DNA from: Elmis aenea
Lineage: Eukaryota > Arthropoda > Insecta > Coleoptera > Elmidae
Direction of reading: 5' to 3'
NCBI GenBank assembly: GCA_947652605.1
Contig: OX393576.1
Location: forward strand, 15,898,575-15,962,574
DNA length: 64,000 nt
Shown: positions 57,206-64,000 of the stretch, piece by piece
Numbering within the stretch: position 1 is the stretch's first letter
Layout: every line of letters starts with the position of its first letter
Made by a program: the position numbers and the translations under genes
Notes under the pieces: model-generated
The model's input: only the letters and a program-made list of their open reading frames with translations
Databases searched by the model: none
Told to the model about the DNA's origin: nothing

Positions 57206-58789
57206 AGAATATTGTAACTGTTAATAATTACTATTTAAAGGCCATGAGAACTTGAGAAATTGAATCGAAAATTTAAGGTAAGATTTATTTCTTAACGATC
57301 GACCTTTAATATTATCATGCACGTTATCGTGTTAACTCACCATTTAGTTGCACAGTAAAATAATATATGTGTCCGTGAGTTTAGTGTTCTTGTGTACTGC
57401 TTGTTGTGTGTATGTAGGAGACGTAGAAGTCGAAATAGTGTAATTTTTATATAGTTTATCGTTAAGTGAATTTCATTTTTATTGAATAGTTCTGAACAAT
57501 TACTTGTTAAAGTGTTTTGTAGTCTCAGGTAAGGTATTTTTAAAATCGCTGGATTTAAAATGTCCAATTGAGTGGAAATTTTTCTTTATATTTTATGGTA
57601 TTGTTCGGTACAACGTTAAATCGTGTTTAATTATTGTTGAAAAGCAAATATGAACGAAATATAGTTTTGGCGGTCAACGTTCTGGGTCGGAACTTTGTCT
57701 TTTCTTGAACCGACGCCTGGAAACCGCTCATTAAACCACGCAAAAAGTTGCACAATTTGTAATATATATAAAAACTGCGGTTCAAGAAACCTCAGAAGCC
57801 TTAAAACTAAAATGAGAATTTTGGTTTCGCGTTGGATAACGTTAATTTCTCAACGTACGAACAAAACTCCTGCGTTCAAATTAATATTCATACCACAAAC
57901 ATTTTATACTTTAGAAAAACACCGAGCGAATTTAATTTCATTACGCTTGGCAATAAAATCCGTAATTTACGATAAATTATCTTTGTCAGAACAGTGGATG
58001 TTAATATTCCCATGTTCTTGGCATCCCCACGACAAGGTAATAACTTGATATGTTTATCAACGGACCGGGTCATATAATGCGACTGCGGAGGACTTAATAC
58101 GTTAACCCTTTAGTTTATGTCCGTGCTTTGAGGGATCCGAACTGAACCGGTTTACTTCCAGAATTCGGTTTGAATACATACATTTAACATTTTATTGAGT
58201 TTGCATGGCTTACTTTGATTAAACATTCCAGGCAATGTCGATTTAAATGGCGTTCTACCAAAATGGGGTACCTACGCGTAATTATTTTCCCAGCAGATAT
58301 TGCATCTGGCTATCAGTCTTCAGCTATTATATGCATACAAACTAGACCAAGACATTTTTAAATATTTTTCCATCGTACCTTGGTGACAATCTACCGTAGG
58401 TACTACATGAATAACGTCATTGCTGCAACACTTTGTTTAATTGATAAAGTCGTACGGAATAGTTAAACAACAGAATGACGTTTGGATAATAATTCCTACT
58501 TTCTGGTATATGCAAACAAAACTGGAAAATGATAACATTTAACTGTAAAGATATGTTTATTATAATTATAAGAGATAAAACAAAGTTACTCAAAGGATAT
58601 TTTAAGTAATTTTACGTTCATAATGACAACACCAATAATCTTTAAAACATAAATAGAGCACTTAATTTGATTTTAAATGTTGGTTTGTCCCTTAAATCAG
58701 TTTTCACATCAGTATAATTGTTTTTGTCCATGTTTATAAACAATTGTTATTTTTGTGCTTTTTACCATAATTTTTTTAACATCACATAG
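57206..58789. other. Spacer with an unassigned 117-codon frame
   Basis: A frame at 57695-58048 (plus, opening at TTG) stays open for 118 codons. It contains CTICNIYKNCG and is mildly GC-richer, but it shows no domain and no ATG near its start. I do not call it a gene. The rest is AT-rich. Confidence 0.4.
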
Positions 58790-59852
58790 TAGGGGAGACC
58801 GGGGATGAAAGTAACACGGGTAGGTTGTAACAGTGCCTTTAATTTTTGTTACATGTCGCCCTAAGCGCTTGTGTAATGTTTATTTACATCCACCTTTCTT
58901 CCTACCTACATTGCTAGTTTTTACATGTCTTAGAGGTTAAGTTTTTGCCAGCCAAAGTCACTATTTTCCGCCTAAAAGTTAATGCGTTGTGTAGAGTCGA
59001 GTGACTTTTAGGCGATCTCTAAAAGGAACAAAAAAAGTACCTGGATTATTATGTTCTAAATTTTTTTGGCTATTGGTGGATGCAATAAAATTTGACGTTG
59101 AAATTGTGGTTAATTTGTTTTGTGTACACTTGGGGTCAAAAGTAACAGTGTTACAAGCAAACCCAATCAATGTTTTCACTTGCAAATATTCACTCTTAGC
59201 ACATAATTGGTGGTTTTCTTCGTATAGATGAGAACATACAAAACTTGTCGGATTAATTTTCCAATTTGCTGTATCTTTTTGTTTCACATTTTTGAATATT
59301 TTTTCATTTTGCTAATGTGTAGGTATTTTGGAATCAAATTTGGTTGATGAATACTAATATATTTACCCACTGCTTATGAGGTGTGTAAATTATTTTGCCG
59401 TTACAACTTATCCCGATCATTGTTACTTTTAGCCAAGTAACAGCTGTCTTACTACAGAAAAAAAAATCTCATATGCTTTACGACACATATGAAATAAATA
59501 TCTTGGAAGGAAGACAAATGTCCAATCTATCATTAATGCCCGGTTTCTCCGACATATCTCAAGATCGAACTTATATAAGCCCGCCTTATATTTAAGACCG
59601 TCTCAAGATACCAATGCGTTGCACAGAAAACATATTCCGGAATCTGTTAGACATCTCAGCTAAGTTAGAACTCAGTTTGGCAACGTTGCAAGAAGTCGCC
59701 ACATTTTAGCGGCAGATTGAAATGGCTAATTTTCATTGGCCATTTACATCACAGCTGTTAAAACGGCTCCCTGTGACATCTTGTTGTTGCTATCAGCTGT
59801 TAGTCACATATGAAGTTACAGTTCGGTGTTTATTATTTTATTTTGTGTTGAA

Positions 59853-59930
59853 ATGGCGAAAAAAAAAAGAATAAATTATACCATGGAGGAAAAACAATTA
59901 TTAGTTAGCTTGGTGGAAGAAAATAAATAA
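59853..59930 (+). pseudogene. Myb/SANT-like protein, N-terminal relic
   Basis: Twenty-five residues, MAKKKRINYTMEEKQLLVSL then VEENK and a stop. The basic start followed by YTMEEKQLLVSLVEE matches the first helix of the Myb/SANT-like proteins that PIF/Harbinger elements encode beside the transposase. It is cut a few codons later by a stop and the foldback insertion at 59945. Identification leans on the element context. Confidence 0.5.
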
Positions 59931-59944
59931 ATAGATTATGTATA

Positions 59945-60839
59945 CAGGGTGTTTGAAATTCGAGTTTAAGCATGGGGTTCTCGCTTATTATAATAGCTAG
60001 AGTATAGGTTTAAATTTGGCAAAGTTGCAAAATTTGGTGCTCATTAATAATCCAAAGAGAAATTGGAAATATCTCAAACGGTGTCCGAGAAAATTAGGAA
60101 AAACTGGAAAATACGATTTTTGAAAATCGTCTATAACTCCTTTGGAGTATGAAACGAAGCAACTTTTTAAGCCGAATCGGATGGTAGTCACAAATTTTTC
60201 TTAGATCGATTCGTTTTTGTTTTATGACAACCAACTTTATTTTTGCTTATGGGCGCAAGTTTTGCTATTTACATTATCAAATAGCATTTATTTTTCTAAA
60301 TCCATTGATGTATCACACATGGTATTTTACTTTTTCTTTTATTGTCAAATTTCAAAAAATACTTTTTATACAATAACCATTATAAATCAGGTTGGCCGGT
60401 CATTGTAGTTTATGTTGTTTCCATGACAACCGATCAACAATCTAAAAGTTTTAAAGGCCTGTTAGTCGTAAAAATGAACTTTAATAACGAAGAAAAACGC
60501 GATATGCTGCCCATCAGAAAAAACAAAGTTGGTTGTCTAAAACAAAAACGAATCGACCTAGGAAAAATTTGTGACCACCATCCGATTCGGCTTAAAAAGT
60601 TGCTTGTCAACTTTTTTACACATTTAAGATATTTCACTCCAAAGGAGTTATAAACGATTTTTAAAAATCGTATTTTCCAGTTTTTCCTAATTTTCTGGGA
60701 TACTGTTTGAGATATTTCCAATTTCTCTTTGGATTATTAATGAGCACCAAATTTAGCAACTTTGCCAATTTTAAACCTATACTCTAGCTATTATAATACG
60801 CGAGATCCCCATGCTTAAACTCGAATTTCAAACACCCTG
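59945..60839. mobile_element. TA-flanked foldback nested in the Harbinger element
   Basis: CAGGGTGTTTGAAATTCGAG (59945) pairs perfectly with its inverse (to 60839), and TA flanks both. GCATGGGG and TATTATAATAGCTAGAG follow inside each end. Arms of about 330 bp are inverted copies with few differences. Non-coding. An older copy is at 54048-54712. Confidence 0.85.
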
Positions 60840-60856
60840 TATACTCCAATTGAGGC

Positions 60857-61033
60857 TCAATTTGATCTAAGATCACAATAACTGTCTCTTTTGTGAGGCG
60901 AAAACGCATAAAAAAAACGATCGTATTTGAAATCCGTAAATGGACTTGCGCGAACAAATCGCCTTCGAGGAATTACAGGGTCGTACAAGTCATCATCTGC
61001 ATCATCTATCATATTTATAAAGTCAATATCCAT
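60857..61033 (-). pseudogene. Harbinger transposase N-terminal relic
   Basis: On the minus strand 58 residues begin MDIDFINMIDDADDDLY, continue IPRRRFVRASPFTDFKYDRF and end in a stop. An acidic start, then RRR and a PF-x-x-F/Y block, is the usual beginning of insect HARBI1-like transposases, ahead of the DDE domain. The rest is deleted. Its presence in an element with TAA target duplications supports the assignment. Confidence 0.55.
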
Positions 61034-61347
61034 ATTTAAACTTAAACCACAATTTAAACAACCATTTAACTACAAAAAAAGCAAATACAAGATACTTTTA
61101 GGTTATGTACTCCAGCTCAAGTTCTAGTACAGCGACTCAAGATGTGAGCTCAGCTCAAGTCGAATATGTTCTTAAAATTGTTTGGTGCAACACTTTATAC
61201 CGTTAAGGCGAACTTAAGATTCAGCTAGATCTTAAGATGTGTCGGAGAAACCGGGCATAAATCAATTTGAATGTAAAAAACTTGTTATACTCTACGAGAA
61301 ATTAAATAAAAACAAAAAAATGTTACTTTCATCCCCGGTCTCGCCTA

Positions 61348-62190
61348 CTATCGTCTATTACAAAATATAAAGGCTGAGAAGGTTTCAAAACAGAAGAAGA
61401 GCCTGACAAAATACATTTAAAAGTTCTTTAGAGAAAGCGTTATTATATCAGTATTTTTAAAAATCAAGAAAAACGCAAAAATATAACATTTATCCTTTTT
61501 TTTTAACTTTTAAACATGGTACTTTTTATTTCAAATTTAAATTCAGCTCTAAATTTTGCAGTGGCCGCGATTTAACCAAAGTTATTTATTACTATTTTTA
61601 ACTTTCCATCCTATTTATAAAACGCATTTGCCTTTAAAAACCTCGTTTTTTAATAAACGCAATTTTTTCAGTAAACTGGCAACAGTGGGAACATTTTTGA
61701 ACGAAATTTTATTTCATACGTAATTCTGGCCAACTTTGCCCATAAAACCGCCGTTCTTTTATAAGAAATGTTATCTAGTTTCTGAATTGCACAAAGGTCC
61801 TGATTAGATTATAGTTACATTACAAATAAACATGATGCAAAATTGTTTGTGTTATCGCTTATAAACTTAAATAAATTCTTTTCGTTTTACTACTTACCAA
61901 CTTAATTAAATTTATAATATTCTAAAAAGACGTAAAAGAAAAACGATTTGAAACTCTTTGCAAGCGGGAACATTATTTCCCCTGGGAAAACGGGAAAATG
62001 ACATGGAAAGTTGTTTAAGCCTCATGAATAATATTCGCGAAAGAAAAATAGCAGGCTCTGCAACACCGATCTTAGCGACTTGTGAAATATCTTGCGGTAT
62101 TTCACATCTAATCAGCTCCTCATTCACAGTTGGTGTATCTAACGAGATTGAGTTTTGCTGGTTGTACGATTTATTCCTGTTATGCATTTC

Positions 62191-62193
<3 letters not shown>
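61348..62193. other. AT-rich spacer, nothing recognised
   Basis: No supported gene or repeat boundary before the poly-T run of the Jockey element. Confidence 0.5.
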
Positions 62194-62224
<31 letters not shown>

Positions 62225-64000
62225 GAAATGCAACTAGTCAAGCTACTACTGACTAACGAGCACCTTAAATCTATCTTAATCTACTAGTTACTACAAATAA
62301 TAGAACTCCTCCCCTCGGTGTGTCCTATTTCCTGGTTTCCACTTGGGCACGTCCCTGGCCTGCCCACTTCACTACACTACACTACCAAGCGAGCTTATAC
62401 AAGTTCGAACGGCTTAGTTCGTTTTAGCCTTCGCACTATTGAAGCGTTGTCAAGAAGCTGTACTACCTCCACGTTGACGTGCCGGTGTAGTCGGTCCTCG
62501 TGCTTCTTGGCTGATTTCTTAATCTCCTCGGTAACATGATTGGCTCCAAGGTCTTTATGGATATCATTGTTTCGACAGTACCATGGGGCATTTACAATTC
62601 CCCTTACCACTTTGTTCTGAAATTTTTGGATGATTTTAATATTGCTTTTACTCGCACAGCCCCAGAGCTGTGCTCCATAAGTCCAGACCGGTTTCAGTAT
62701 CTGGTTATATACTAAGGTTTTGTTTCGCATTGATAGTTGGGATTTGCTTCCCAGAAGCCAGTTCATTTTTTTATACTTTATGTTTAGTTCTTCTCTCTTC
62801 TTCTTCACGTGTTCGCTCCATCGAAGCTTAGCATCCAGTGTCATTCCTAGGTATTTTGCAGAGTTTGAGTGCGGTAATCGGTTGCCACCAATTTTTATTG
62901 GGATGTGATGTGTTTTACGATTGGTAAAATTGACGTGGACCGACTTCGTTTCGTTTAGCTTAATGCGCCATTTTTCTGTCCATGTGCTTATTTTGTTTAT
63001 GGCCTGCTGCAGCTTGTTAGTTGCTTCTACGATGTTTTCTTCTACCGCTAACACTGTGGTATCGTCTGCGAACGTTGCTATTGTGGTGCCGTTAGTTTGT
63101 GGAATATCGTGGGTATATAAGAGGTATAAAACTGGCCCTAGCACGCTTCCTTGAGGAACGCCTGCTTTTATGTCTTTGAGCCCGGAATAATAATTTCCCT
63201 GCTTTATTCTGAATAGTCTTCCTGAGATATAGGATTTTAGTATTTGGCAATACTGCCCTGGTAATAACGTTTGCAGTTTAATCATTAGCCCTTTATGCCA
63301 GACCTTATCAAAAGCTTGTTTGACGTCTAGGAAAATTGCAGCACATATTTTCTTTTCTTCTAGAGCTTTTTCTATCAGATCTGTGACTCTGTGTACTTGG
63401 TCTATTGTAGAGTGTTCCTCTCGGAATCCAAATTGATGAGTTGGTATGATATTTTTTCTTTCAATTATGATCTTCATTCGCTTTAAGAGCAATTTTTCAA
63501 AGAGTTTGGAGATAACGGGTAGCAACGAGATCGGTCTATACGAGGTAACTTCATGTGGTGGTTTTCCCTGCTTTTGGATCATTATTACTTCTGCTATTTT
63601 CCAGATTTTTGGTACGTGTTTCAGCCTAAAGGTAGCGTTTATTAGGTTTGTTAGTTTTACAATCCCCTTTCTAGGGAGTTGTTTGAGAGTTAGACCTGTT
63701 ATAAGGTCGAAACCTGGGGCTTTTCTCGAGTTAATATTGTTTTTGATGTCATTCTCAACCTCCTTTGGTGTTACCAGTGGGATCTCCTCCCCACCCTCCC
63801 GTGGTAGCAGCAGCTGATCTGTATTATTTACACTCTCACGAGTATATTGTTCATTAGGTTTAAATGTTTGTTCCAGGTGATCTGCGAATAGTTCAGCTTT
63901 ATGTTCATCGCTTTTCGCCCATCTACCTTCTTCACTCCTTATAGGTGGTACTTGTAAAGCTGGTCTCTTCAGTTTTTTCGTAGCTCTCCATAGTGAGTAC
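62194..64000 (-). mobile_element. Jockey-type non-LTR retrotransposon, 3' part
   Basis: The element points left and continues beyond the right edge. Its 3' end is complete: stop at 62395, a 177-base untranslated region, and a poly(A) tail seen as 24 T at 62194-62217. A long A tail and an undamaged reading frame suggest a recent insertion. The target duplication cannot be checked because the 5' side lies outside the window. Confidence 0.9.
62395..64000 (-). CDS. Jockey-type ORF2 reverse transcriptase, partial
   Basis: The minus-strand frame is open for 534 codons from the window edge to TAA, with no stop or shift. It enters in the linker before the reverse transcriptase (SLWRATKKLKRPALQ, then KAPGFDLITGLTLKQLP). 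From there it shows fingers and palm motifs in order: SYRPISLLPVISKLFEKLLL, HQFGFREEHSTIDQV, IFLDVKQAFDKVW, AGVPQGSVLGPVLYLLYTHD and FADDTTVLA (63061-63072, both catalytic aspartates). The thumb motif SAKYLGMTLDAKL and a C-terminal stretch with PVWTYGAQLWGCA follow. This matches the Jockey clade, where ORF2 also has an N-terminal endonuclease, here off-window. It reverse-transcribes the element's RNA at the target site. Confidence 0.92.
   Translation of the reverse strand, partial: YSLWRATKKLKRPALQVPPIRSEEGRWAKSDEHKAELFADHLEQTFKPNEQYTRESVNNTDQLLLPREGGEEIPLVTPKEVENDIKNNINSRKAPGFDLITGLTLKQLPRKGIVKLTNLINATFRLKHVPKIWKIAEVIMIQKQGKPPHEVTSYRPISLLPVISKLFEKLLLKRMKIIIERKNIIPTHQFGFREEHSTIDQVHRVTDLIEKALEEKKICAAIFLDVKQAFDKVWHKGLMIKLQTLLPGQYCQILKSYISGRLFRIKQGNYYSGLKDIKAGVPQGSVLGPVLYLLYTHDIPQTNGTTIATFADDTTVLAVEENIVEATNKLQQAINKISTWTEKWRIKLNETKSVHVNFTNRKTHHIPIKIGGNRLPHSNSAKYLGMTLDAKLRWSEHVKKKREELNIKYKKMNWLLGSKSQLSMRNKTLVYNQILKPVWTYGAQLWGCASKSNIKIIQKFQNKVVRGIVNAPWYCRNNDIHKDLGANHVTEEIKKSAKKHEDRLHRHVNVEVVQLLDNASIVRRLKRTKPFELV

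Larger units (their letters stand above)
59537..61257. mobile_element. PIF/Harbinger element with TAA target duplication
   Basis: TGCCCGGTTTCTCCGACA (59537) pairs perfectly with its inverse (to 61257). TAA flanks both sides (59534-59536, 61258-61260), and the other copy of host element A has a single TAA at this spot. A 3-bp TWA target is the PIF/Harbinger signature. The interior has the start of a Myb/SANT-like gene on the plus strand and the start of a transposase gene on the minus strand, facing each other. A foldback (59945-60839) sits between them. Confidence 0.85.
58792..61345. mobile_element. TA-flanked element 'A', copy 2, hosting a Harbinger element
   Basis: Ends GGGGAGACCGGGGATGAAAG and its inverse (to 61345, one base changed) with TA on both sides. 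Collinear with 10731-12053 outside the nested insertion at 59537-61257. Copy 1 supplies the empty site of that insertion, and this copy supplies the empty site for copy 1's own insert. Confidence 0.75.

Noticed and set aside
57695..58048. 117-residue open frame, plus strand
   Set aside because: It opens at TTG, shows no domain and has no clear splice signals; the frame at 57888-58073 on the other strand is equally open. Kept only as a note in the spacer entry.
61912..63817. Plus-strand frames of 60-120 residues
   Set aside because: They are reverse-strand shadows of the Jockey ORF2 and its poly(A) end, with low-complexity poly-Lys or poly-Phe stretches from the poly-T run.
1..64000. CRISPR arrays, tRNA genes, rRNA genes, telomeric TTAGG arrays
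   Set aside because: Looked for repeats with regular spacers, tRNA box A/B patterns and TTAGG runs; none seen.

Overview
This 64 kb window looks like a gene-poor, transposon-packed stretch of an arthropod genome, most likely an insect. It is strongly AT-rich. Its mobile elements are typical of insect genomes: mariner-type elements with a DUF4817-like transposase, PIF/Harbinger elements with MADF or Myb/SANT-like ORFs, piggyBac and hAT derivatives, a pogo-type zinc-finger relic, and Jockey- and RTE-type retrotransposons. The order of insect cannot be told from the sequence. I recognise no complete host gene, no rRNA, tRNA, CRISPR array or bacterial-style operon. The only long clean coding frame is reverse transcriptase of a Jockey-type element at the right edge. 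One short GC-rich stretch near 1.5 kb on the minus strand could be a host exon.

Layout. 0-5.6 kb: arm of a foldback family, a mariner transposase N-terminal relic, the candidate exon, a decayed mariner element (2319-3686) interrupted by a 521-bp MITE, a piggyBac derivative and a PHD-finger relic. 7.3-9.8 kb: a hAT element with perfect 8-bp target duplications hosting a foldback element which itself hosts a 79-bp hairpin, then a MADF-coding element. 10.7-13.1 kb: a TA-flanked 1.3 kb element and a large foldback. 14.6-20.7 kb: a GC-rich repeat, a hAT element carrying a foldback (with a retrotransposon tail inside) and a piggyBac-type mini element, an element with 8-bp duplications, and another foldback. 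22.5-34.1 kb: diffuse repeats, a mariner derivative keeping its transposase C-terminus, and a foldback split by an RTE fragment. 36-43.9 kb: a complete piggyBac derivative, an almost fully palindromic 1.2 kb element, a retrotransposon in two opposed halves, a hairpin made of GAAAATTGCTC repeats, and the second MITE copy. 44-58 kb: mostly plain AT-rich DNA with three short hAT-type elements, one foldback and a decayed retrotransposon broken by another repeat. 58.8-61.3 kb: a three-level nest. 62.2-64 kb: the Jockey element.

The main theme is nesting among non-autonomous DNA transposons. Many share TA flanks and termini of the CAGGGTG type, and several otherwise different foldbacks share a subterminal core, GCATGGGGATCTCGC, suggesting a common mobilising transposase. 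Transposase relics of the mariner/DUF4817 type in three places are the obvious candidates. Copies present twice in the window act as each other's empty sites, so several insertions and target duplications can be read directly.

All family assignments rest on reading termini, target duplications and translated motifs by eye; no database search was possible.
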